Shown in pieces: positions 1 through 4,285 of a DNA stretch of 5,185 bases. The DNA lies in assembly GCA_018896835.1 (NCBI GenBank), contig JAHILS010000058.1, forward strand, positions 1 to 5,185, read 5' to 3'. The notes under the pieces are model-generated. The model had not been told where the DNA came from, searched no databases, and saw only the letters and a list, made by a program, of their open reading frames with translations. The translations under genes and the position numbers were made by a program. This stretch comes from Patescibacteria group bacterium (GTDB lineage: Bacteria; Patescibacteriota; Patescibacteriia; UBA9934). Numbering within the stretch: the stretch's first letter is position 1; the number at the start of each line of letters is the position of its first letter.

Positions 1-1653
1 AAAACAGCTGAATTGGTGGCAAGACTCCAAGAGTCTTTTGGAATTAAAAAAGCAGGAGAGGGCGAACAAGACCCAGATTTGAAGTACATCATCTATGCTC
101 GTAAAAGCACGGATGCAACCGAAAAGCAGGAGCGCTCCATTGGTGACCAAATAGGCGAGTGCAAGGGGCTTGCAGAGCGTTTGGGCTTACATTGGGTTGG
201 AGTTATCCATGAAGAAAAGTCTGCCATGCTATCGGACAAACGGGAGAAGTTTAGAGAAATGCTCGATAAACTGAAAGATGGTGAATATGACGGCATTATT
301 TCATGGTCACCAGACAGACTCGCTCGAAACATGAAAGAAGGTGGTGAAATAATTGATATGCTTGATAAAGGTGACGTTGCAGACATTAAGTTTGCTAGCG
401 GTTATACTTTCACTAATGACTCGTCGGGCAAGATGCTTTTAGGCATTGCTTTTGTCATGGCTAAACAATACTCAGACCAACACTCCCAGAATGTTCGCAG
501 GGCTATCAAGAGAAAGACCCGTGAAGGCAAATGGGCAGGAAGCAGACTCAAACATGGGTACTACAAAGATCGTCAACATTTCTTGCGTCCTGACGGCAAA
601 AACCATGAACTCATCAAGACTGCTTTTGAAATGCGACTCGATGGCATAGAACTTAAAGTCATTGCTAAGTTCCTGAATAATGAGGGTTTTCCTGTTACTA
701 CAAAACATACCAAACACAAGGACATGGTCGTTAACGATAAGTTTATTTCAGAACTTCTCCGTGACCCAATCTATGCTGGAGCCATGATTTACGGAGGTGA
801 AGTTGTAAACTTGTTTGATTATTATGATTTCGTTCCTGCTGTGGAAGCAACGGAAATGGAGCGACTTTTACTTAAAGATGGGGTAAGAAAGAGTTATAAC
901 ATTACGGATATTGTAAAACCTCGAGGTAGTATAAAAGCCGACCTTATGCGAGGGATGATTGTTTGCTCGCATTGCAACAGATCAATGGCCACAGGGATTA
1001 CTTCGAAAAAGAGTAAGGACGAAACAACCCGCTATTTTTATTATCGTTGTGACACACAGGGCTGTGAGCGCAAAGGAAAGTCTATACGGGCTAAGATCAT
1101 CATGGAGTCGGCCTATGCTTTTTTGAATGAACACCCGCTTGCTTCCAAGACAGGATATGCTCATTACAAAAACCAGATGACAAAAGTATTTGAGGCTCAA
1201 CAAAAACAAACGACACGGGACATAAAGTCATTAAAAGTCCAAATGCAACACGCCAAACATCGAGTAGCTGAAATGAAAGAACTCATTCGAGAAGCTGTGG
1301 GCGACAAAGTATTGATAAAAGAATATGAGGCAGATATGAAAATACACCTCGTAAAAATAAAAGATATTATTGAAAAACTGCAAGAATTAGAAGTAAAAAA
1401 AGATAATGCACAAGAGGCTTTAGTTAGTTTTGAAGAGTTCCATGAACTATTCCAAAACATTGCTAACTATATACAAAAAATAGACTCCATGTCTGACCTT
1501 GATTTCATCATGCGAAAACTGTTCATGAACTTCACTGTTACAGACGGAAAAGTCACTAACATAACACAAAACTCTCCTTTCAGAGAGCTTTGCTTAGACA
1601 CCGATTCGGTGATGGTGACCCCACCGGGAATCGAACCCGGATTTCCAGGATGA
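1..1653 (+). CDS. Large serine recombinase (integrase), 5' end possibly outside the window
   Basis: Catalyses site-specific integration or excision of a mobile element through a 5'-phosphoserine DNA intermediate. Numbering from TTG at 13: resolvase-type catalytic domain about 24-170, with nucleophile Ser32 in YARKS and conserved arginines in SPDRLARN (R102, R105); recombinase domain about 180-300; zinc ribbon with C318-x2-C321 and C346-x4-C351; long charged coiled coil about 390-480. This is the family's usual order and length. The frame is open to base 1 and no Shine-Dalgarno precedes TTG13 or GTG16, so the true start may lie upstream; the catalytic domain is complete either way. The last 13 residues (MVTPPGIEPGFPG) are antisense tRNA-Glu sequence, and the TGA stop falls in the anticodon loop. 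The C-terminus is therefore set by the attachment-site tRNA and is unlikely to be functional protein. Family assignment is secure; the element's cargo lies outside. Confidence 0.95.
   Translation, partial: KTAELVARLQESFGIKKAGEGEQDPDLKYIIYARKSTDATEKQERSIGDQIGECKGLAERLGLHWVGVIHEEKSAMLSDKREKFREMLDKLKDGEYDGIISWSPDRLARNMKEGGEIIDMLDKGDVADIKFASGYTFTNDSSGKMLLGIAFVMAKQYSDQHSQNVRRAIKRKTREGKWAGSRLKHGYYKDRQHFLRPDGKNHELIKTAFEMRLDGIELKVIAKFLNNEGFPVTTKHTKHKDMVVNDKFISELLRDPIYAGAMIYGGEVVNLFDYYDFVPAVEATEMERLLLKDGVRKSYNITDIVKPRGSIKADLMRGMIVCSHCNRSMATGITSKKSKDETTRYFYYRCDTQGCERKGKSIRAKIIMESAYAFLNEHPLASKTGYAHYKNQMTKVFEAQQKQTTRDIKSLKVQMQHAKHRVAEMKELIREAVGDKVLIKEYEADMKIHLVKIKDIIEKLQELEVKKDNAQEALVSFEEFHELFQNIANYIQKIDSMSDLDFIMRKLFMNFTVTDGKVTNITQNSPFRELCLDTDSVMVTPPGIEPGFPG
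1599..1611. repeat. 13-base inverted repeat abutting the tRNA 3' end
   Basis: CACCGA-T-TCGGTG, perfect 6-base arms around one base, one base beyond the encoded CCA of tRNA-Glu and inside the recombinase reading frame. No T-run follows on the tRNA strand, so it is not a typical terminator. It could be part of the recombinase attachment site or a 3' processing hairpin; nothing here decides between these. Confidence 0.4.
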
Positions 1654-1687
1654 AAACCTGGCGTCCTAACCATTAGACGATGGGGCC
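1613..1687 (-). tRNA. tRNA-Glu (UUC anticodon)
   Basis: All parts of a cloverleaf are visible on the minus strand: 7-bp acceptor stem GGCCCCA with TGGGGTC (one G-U pair), D-arm GTCT...GGAC, anticodon stem CCAGG/CCTGG around loop TTTTCAT (anticodon TTC, bases 1652-1654), 4-base variable loop, T-arm CCGGG-TTCGATT-CCCGG, discriminator A and an encoded CCA (1613-1615). It reads UUC and so decodes GAA/GAG as glutamate. The 3' end faces the serine recombinase, whose coding frame continues through it to the anticodon loop, so this tRNA is the probable integration target, rebuilt by the element. A -10-like box (TACTAT, 1706-1711) lies 18 bases upstream without a recognisable -35. Confidence 0.96.
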
Positions 1688-1705
1688 TTTGTATGTTTCT
1701 ATTTG

Positions 1706-1711
1706 ATAGTA
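1706..1711 (-). promoter_or_regulatory. -10-like box upstream of tRNA-Glu
   Basis: TACTAT on the minus strand ends 18 bases before the tRNA 5' end. This is the same spacing as TATTAT before the broken tRNA copy, and the leader between box and tRNA is also similar (AAACATACAAAGG versus AAACAACAAAGG). The -35 position falls on the GC-rich palindrome (about 1729-1734) and does not resemble TTGACA. The box looks like a duplicated half-promoter. The tRNA may instead be transcribed from the full promoter at 1833-1861. Confidence 0.4.
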
Positions 1712-1726
1712 CGTATCTCGAGGATG

Positions 1727-1755
1727 CCCGGCGGAGCCGGGTCCGGCTCCGCCGG
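1727..1755. repeat. REPIN-like pair of inverted GC-rich palindromes
   Basis: CCGGCGGAGCCGG (1728-1740), spacer GT, then CCGGCTCCGCCGG (1743-1755). The two 13-mers are exact reverse complements, and each is itself a 5-bp hairpin with a 3-base loop. Two short palindromes in inverted orientation with a small spacer is the layout of REPIN elements mobilised by REP-associated (RAYT) transposases. The pair sits exactly where the anticodon loop of the broken tRNA copy is interrupted. Identity as a mobile REP is an inference. Confidence 0.6.
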
Positions 1756-1791
1756 AAAAACCTGGCGTCCTAACCACTCGGCAGACGCCTG

Positions 1792-1806
1792 CCCGGCTCC
1801 GCCGGG
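1792..1806. repeat. Single REP-like GC-rich palindrome
   Basis: CCCGGCTCCGCCGGG, the exact reverse complement of 1727-1741 and the third copy of the unit. It interrupts the broken tRNA copy between the acceptor-stem sequence (GGTCCCAT on the minus strand) and the D-arm (GTCT...GGAC). Confidence 0.6.
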
Positions 1807-1832
1807 ATGGGACCTTTGTTGTTTGCGTCAGA

Positions 1833-1861
1833 ATAATACTGAAAAACGGGTATTGTGTCAA
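1833..1861 (-). promoter_or_regulatory. Consensus sigma70-type promoter for the tRNA region
   Basis: On the minus strand: TTGACA (1856-1861), 17-base spacer, TATTAT (1833-1838). This is nearly ideal in both boxes and spacing. The expected start is near 1826, shortly before the broken tRNA copy. With no terminator seen between, transcription should run on into tRNA-Glu, making the broken copy part of the precursor's 5' leader. Confidence 0.75.
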
Positions 1862-1954
1862 TTATATTAACACTAGCCAACTTAGCTGGTTTAACTCGGA
1901 TTGAAATAGCATAGCTGCTTGATGCCAAATCTAATTTATCAAAAAATCCGTTAT

Positions 1955-1971
1955 CCGGACCTGACCCCTTA
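1955..1971. repeat. GGACCTGACCCCTTA motif, possible repeat-element edge
   Basis: CCGGACCTGACCCCTTA on the plus strand (TAAGGGGTCAGGTCCGG on the other). I recall GACCTGACCCC as a word recurring in many bacterial genomes near REP-type or IS200-like transposase remnants; this is memory, not a search. No transposase gene is present here, so at most this is a relic or non-autonomous copy. Confidence 0.3.
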
Positions 1972-1991
1972 ATAATCGATCATGCGTGTAA

Positions 1992-2019
1992 CGCCCGGGC
2001 GAATGCATTCGCCCGGGCG
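1992..2019. repeat. Perfect 28-base palindrome built of smaller palindromes
   Basis: CGCCCGGGCG (1992-2001), AATGCATT (2002-2009), CGCCCGGGCG (2010-2019). The whole is self-complementary without a mismatch, and each of the three blocks is itself a palindrome. No T-run follows on either side and no gene on the plus strand ends here, so an intrinsic terminator is unlikely. A MITE/REP-like element or a protein-binding site is more plausible. Confidence 0.65.
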
Positions 2020-2046
2020 CACGATTACGATTTGTGACTTGCGATT

Positions 2047-2068
2047 CCACCCACACTACGGTGCGTGG
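2047..2068. other. Weak hairpin downstream of the 257-codon gene
   Basis: CCAC-C-CAC pairs with GTG-C-GTGG (7 of 8 positions, central C-C mismatch) around loop ACTACG, 29 bases past the gene's stop. No T-run follows on the minus strand. It might stabilise or end the message, but is not a convincing intrinsic terminator. Confidence 0.25.
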
Positions 2069-2096
2069 TTCTCCAGCGAAGTCCCATTGTATCCTC

Positions 2097-2870
2097 CTAC
2101 AAAAACGGGTGAATGATCGGGAGCGATCGCGTGCGTCGTGGCTGATACAGCCTATCCTTGTGATCATGCGGACTTTCAGATTGCAGAAATACCGAATCAG
2201 ACCGCGCTTGTTCGAGCAACGCCCCTTCCATAGCATATGCTGCGACCTGTCGAGATGCAGACCACACAACGCCTTGAGGAAATTCGATCATATCAAACTG
2301 CCGAAGATGCTCTGCCACTTGAGCAATCAAGAGCGGATTGTGCTCTTGTGCCCACGCTACCCAATCATCAAACCTCACAGACTCTAGCAACTCTGCTTCA
2401 AGCTCTGACCAAAGCGTAACGCGCCACCCTTCTGAAAGCTCTACCTCCTCACGCATGCACTTACAGTAGAAAGTAAGCTCGTCTTGTGAAGCTTCCCAAC
2501 CCCATGTGCGTCTTGGCTCAAGGTCAGGCAGAAAAATCTCGATCGAAACATTAATGCCGGTTGCTCTTAATGCATCTGCCAACTCGTGCACACGACGCAC
2601 AGTCTTGCGACTACGGAAAAAATACGTTTGCATGAGGTCAGGAATCAATTCTTGGCGCCCTCTGTATGTACCCAGGCACGAAAAACCGATTAGATGAATC
2701 ATAGGCGCATTGGCTAACGCACAAATCTGCGCCGGATCAATCATCGCGAATTGCTCAAATTGATCAAAGATATTCATCACTTTTGCACCTCTGGCAGACA
2801 ACTCACGCCGAGCCTGGCGCTCTTCTTTGCCAGTTGTCTGAACACTGCCGTCTTGAAGAATTCGACTCAT
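2097..2870 (-). CDS. Uncharacterised protein, paralog of its upstream neighbour; possible cyclodipeptide-synthase-like fold
   Basis: Function not recognised with certainty. I chose ATG at 2870 (257 aa) because GGAGG sits 6 bases upstream; GTG at 2873 and an internal ATG at 2777 are alternatives. Numbered from GTG2873: a basic N-terminal extension (about 9-32), a hydrophobic strand HLIGFSCLGTY (60-70), a helix with many Arg (86-104), strand VSIEIFLPDLEP (109-120), a helix (127-143), WRVTLWSELEAEL (150-162), and a C-terminal block R208, A211, Y213-A214, Q222, Q231, E233, P235, D237, Y243-Q244. That block aligns without gaps to the upstream gene, so the two are paralogs. The order of elements, and LIGFS against the LIGIS of AlbC, suggests a distant cyclodipeptide-synthase (HUP) fold; the Glu four residues after the Tyr is absent. 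No signal peptide or membrane segment is seen. It looks more GC-rich than its paralog and probably shares its transcript. Confidence 0.75.
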   Translation of the reverse strand: MSRILQDGSVQTTGKEERQARRELSARGAKVMNIFDQFEQFAMIDPAQICALANAPMIHLIGFSCLGTYRGRQELIPDLMQTYFFRSRKTVRRVHELADALRATGINVSIEIFLPDLEPRRTWGWEASQDELTFYCKCMREEVELSEGWRVTLWSELEAELLESVRFDDWVAWAQEHNPLLIAQVAEHLRQFDMIEFPQGVVWSASRQVAAYAMEGALLEQARSDSVFLQSESPHDHKDRLYQPRRTRSLPIIHPFL

Positions 2871-2873
2871 CAC

Positions 2874-2881
2874 TCACCTCC
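2874..2881 (-). promoter_or_regulatory. Ribosome binding site of the 257-codon gene
   Basis: GGAGGTGA on the minus strand, with GGAGG six bases before ATG2870. It is the clearest Shine-Dalgarno in the window and supports the long start over ATG at 2777, which has only a distant AGAGG. An upstream hairpin (2885-2913) ends 3 bases before it. Confidence 0.7.
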
Positions 2882-2884
2882 CAA

Positions 2885-2913
2885 ATGTGGGGCCTCACCA
2901 CGAAGCCACACAT
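2885..2913 (-). promoter_or_regulatory. Intergenic hairpin between the paralogous genes
   Basis: On the minus strand ATGTGTGGC and GCCCCACAT pair at 8 of 9 positions around an 11-base loop. It lies in the 63-base gap between the two paralogs, just before the Shine-Dalgarno. No T-run follows, so it is more likely a processing or translation-control element than a terminator. Role inferred from position only. Confidence 0.4.
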
Positions 2914-2933
2914 CGCAAGAGGTGAATGAAATA

Positions 2934-3806
2934 TTACTGATACCCCTGATTATCAACTCCGCAAAAGTACAAAATTGGAAACGCCTCATTGCACCTTTCA
3001 CGCACAAGTGATTGATACATATTTGTTCGAAGATCACTTGGCTTTTCATTCTGAATCAAAAGCACATTTGGCATATACTGCCGGATCCAAAGCGCTTGCA
3101 CTGCATACTCTGCAAACTTTCGCCGTACCCAATCCTTCAATATAACATCGCCTGGCTGTTCCAACCCATTAAAATATCCACCTTTCCCAAATTGAGATTT
3201 AAGCTTTTTTAATTCCCAACTCATATCCGACTCTTTGGCGTATCGCTCGATGTTGTTAAAAACATCCAGATATTCCTGTTTAAATGCTTCACTCTGCGTT
3301 TGCTCAATTTCTTTTTCAAACTCATACCAACTCACAACATCGATTTCGACATTTAATGCTTGATCCTTAAGCCAAACCTTTAATGCCGTACAATACGATT
3401 CCCATCGTTGCGCGAATCGCGTCCAAAGTTCACCAATGTTCCCCTCAACAGCTAAAAACTGTTGGGTGTAAATGTAATATGGATCTGTATTGCCAATTAT
3501 GATTTGTAATCTAGTCTTTGGATAAACTTTTTGCACCGCTTTGGTAATTTCCGCCAAGCGCTTAATGTCAGCAGTTAGGTTATTGCCTTGCGGATCAAGA
3601 GATACATATTCCCATGGCTTATTGCTAAATATCTTGGCCGAGCTTATCGTTGAACAAGTAAAGGTTGTGAAAATAAGGGGATTATCTTGATTAACAGCCA
3701 GCGAAACCCGACGCAAAATAAGCTTTAAAAACTCATTTTGATCACCCTTGGCATCAAACTTTTTTATAATTTCCATGATTGATTCTATTTTTGACATATT
3801 GCGCAC
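2934..3806 (-). CDS. Uncharacterised protein, first of two tandem paralogs; possible cyclodipeptide-synthase-like fold
   Basis: Family not recognised with certainty. Numbered from GTG3806 (290 aa; ATG3797 gives 287): strand PLIFTTFTC (43-51), WEYVSLDP (65-72), helix 78-94, strand TRLQIIIGNTDPYYIY (98-113), long helix with W128 and W135 (124-148), NVEIDVVSWYEFEKEI (152-167), helical stretch 171-205, then R229, A232, Y234-A235, Q243, Q252, E254, P256, D258, Y264-Q265 and a final FPILYF strand (276-281). The C-terminal block is shared gap-free with the downstream gene. The strand/helix order and the VVSW-x-EFE segment recall cyclodipeptide synthases, which use aminoacyl-tRNAs, but the family's GxSxGN motif and Tyr-x3-Glu pair are not kept, so chemistry cannot be assigned. 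No signal peptide or membrane segment. No Shine-Dalgarno precedes either start, and a hairpin terminator ends only 12 bases before GTG3806. Confidence 0.8.
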   Translation of the reverse strand: MRNMSKIESIMEIIKKFDAKGDQNEFLKLILRRVSLAVNQDNPLIFTTFTCSTISSAKIFSNKPWEYVSLDPQGNNLTADIKRLAEITKAVQKVYPKTRLQIIIGNTDPYYIYTQQFLAVEGNIGELWTRFAQRWESYCTALKVWLKDQALNVEIDVVSWYEFEKEIEQTQSEAFKQEYLDVFNNIERYAKESDMSWELKKLKSQFGKGGYFNGLEQPGDVILKDWVRRKFAEYAVQALWIRQYMPNVLLIQNEKPSDLRTNMYQSLVRERCNEAFPILYFCGVDNQGYQ

Positions 3807-3818
3807 GATTAGTAATAA

Positions 3819-3848
3819 AGACCCCTTCCTGTTTCCAAGAAGGGGTCT
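3819..3848 (-). terminator. Intrinsic terminator or attenuator after the TrpR-like gene
   Basis: On the minus strand AGACCCCTTC, a 10-base loop, GAAGGGGTCT, then TTTATTAC. Perfect 10-bp stem, only a short T-rich tail. It lies 24 bases past the regulator's stop and 12 bases before the next start codon, so it either ends the regulator message or limits read-through into the paralog pair. Confidence 0.7.
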
Positions 3849-3872
3849 GATTGCTTTATTTAATTATCAAAA

Positions 3873-4187
3873 TCAAGCAGAACTCTTCTGGGAAGAAGTT
3901 CCTGCATGCGGACTAATCCGATTTAATTGTGTTTTATATCCATTCATACCTTTGTTTAACCATTTTGAAATCCGGGCAATAGTTGTAGAGCTCATGCCTG
4001 TTTGCTCTTGGATCTGCGTGTATGGCACGCCCTCATAAAGCATCTTGGCGACCGCGAACCGATTTGAAAACTCCACTATTTCCTGATCTGTTAGTAAGTC
4101 ACGAAAGAAATTCTGAGCTTCTTCCAAAGATTCAAGTAATAATATGGCTTCAAAAAGTTGTTTTGACTGCTCTGTTTTCCATTGCAT
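3873..4187 (-). CDS. TrpR/YerC-YecD family transcriptional regulator
   Basis: A 104-residue protein whose length and layout match the YerC/YecD branch of the TrpR superfamily: N-terminal helix (3-20), then the DLLTDQEIVEFSNRF region (30-44) typical of the family, and a helix-turn-helix with YTQIQEQTGMSSTTIARISKWL (56-77). It is expected to bind DNA as a dimer at a palindromic operator. Tryptophan as ligand is not implied; YerC-type members lack an established one. ATG4187 is chosen over the farther in-frame ATG because the protein homology starts here and the promoter's -10 box ends only 4 bases upstream, leaving no room for a leader. The inverted repeat over its own -35 box suggests autoregulation. 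The tail after about residue 84 is polar, Ser-rich and probably disordered. It is followed by two paralogous genes in the same direction, which it may also control. Confidence 0.9.
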   Translation of the reverse strand: MQWKTEQSKQLFEAILLLESLEEAQNFFRDLLTDQEIVEFSNRFAVAKMLYEGVPYTQIQEQTGMSSTTIARISKWLNKGMNGYKTQLNRISPHAGTSSQKSSA

Positions 4188-4191
4188 AGTG

Positions 4192-4220
4192 ATATTACTA
4201 TAGCATGGTACTTTAGTCAA
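4192..4220 (-). promoter_or_regulatory. Promoter of the TrpR-like gene, nearly leaderless
   Basis: TTGACT (4215-4220), 17-base spacer, TAATAT (4192-4197) on the minus strand. The ATG (4187-4185) begins 4 bases after the -10 box, so the usual start point falls on or beside the ATG. The message should be leaderless or nearly so, which fits the absence of a Shine-Dalgarno. Confidence 0.75.
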
Positions 4221-4228
4221 GTAAAGTA
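4209..4228. promoter_or_regulatory. Candidate operator overlapping the -35 box
   Basis: TACTTTA (4209-4215) and TAAAGTA (4222-4228), a perfect 7-base inverted repeat around GTCAAG, which contains most of the -35 hexamer. The plus strand reads GTACT...AGTA, like the outer bases of the classical TrpR operator (GTACTAGTTAACTAGTAC). A dimer bound here would block RNA polymerase, consistent with autorepression by the adjacent TrpR-like protein. Confidence 0.55.
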
Positions 4229-4235
4229 GCTGAAT

Positions 4236-4269
4236 AGTAAAAAGTGGGCCCAAAGGCCCACTTTTTACT
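4236..4269. terminator. Strong bidirectional intrinsic terminator
   Basis: AGTAAAAAGTGGGCC, loop CAAA, GGCCCACTTTTTACT: 15-bp perfect arms with a GC core and A/T flanks, so a T-run follows the stem on either strand. It lies 17 bases past the stop of the 293-codon gene and separates that gene from the TrpR-like promoter, so the regulator and paralogs form a distinct unit. Confidence 0.88.
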
Positions 4270-4285
4270 TAACTCATCATTAAAA

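Larger units (their letters stand above)
1721..1814 (-). pseudogene. Broken tRNA-Glu-like copy split by palindromic inserts
   Basis: Read on the minus strand it starts GGTCCCAT (compare GGCCCCAT in the intact tRNA), is interrupted by a GC-rich palindrome, resumes with GTCT, then GTGGTTAGGACGCCAGGTTTT. A run of 20 bases (1757-1776) is identical to the intact gene at 1653-1672. It is interrupted again in the anticodon loop by the palindrome pair, and resumes with CATCCT. The T-arm and the 3' acceptor strand are missing, so it cannot make a tRNA. The upstream leader and -10 spacing match the intact tRNA. It is therefore either one half of a tandem duplication or the host tRNA remnant left after an element brought in a replacement copy. 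Confidence 0.7.
1862..2096. other. Gene-free interval with repeat motifs
   Basis: No open frame here has a credible start or protein-like composition. From 1862 to about 1950 the sequence is AT-rich and featureless to the eye. After that come the GACCTGACCCC motif, the 28-base palindrome, three scattered CGATT words (2022, 2028, 2042) and a weak hairpin just downstream of the 257-codon gene. Confidence 0.6.

Noticed and set aside
1648..1660. Recoding of the recombinase TGA stop as glycine
   Set aside because: TGA also ends the TrpR-like gene at a sensible family length, and reading on would only translate more tRNA.
1727..1806. CRISPR array
   Set aside because: Units are short self-palindromes in mixed orientation with unequal spacing; no regular spacers and no cas genes.
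1721..1814. A second functional tRNA or an intron-containing tRNA
   Set aside because: The T-arm and the 3' acceptor strand are absent, so splicing out the inserts would not yield a cloverleaf.
1673..1861. A 62-codon minus-strand open frame across the tRNA region, and a 68-codon one at 1467-1673
   Set aside because: They translate tRNA sequence and palindromes or the antisense of the recombinase; composition is not protein-like and no ribosome site precedes them.
2034..2419. Plus-strand frames of 117 and 60 codons opposite the second paralog
   Set aside because: They lie antisense to a gene whose protein aligns to its neighbour, so they are shadows.
2885..2913. T-box or riboswitch leader
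   Set aside because: Only one short stem is present and no T-box or known aptamer core sequence is visible.
3446..3466. CAACAG...CTGTTG hairpin inside the first paralog
   Set aside because: It lies within coding sequence with no T-run; short stems of this kind are expected by chance.
3873..4187. Antitoxin of a toxin-antitoxin pair with the following gene
   Set aside because: The protein fits TrpR/YerC, a terminator separates it from the next gene, and the next gene is much larger than typical toxins.
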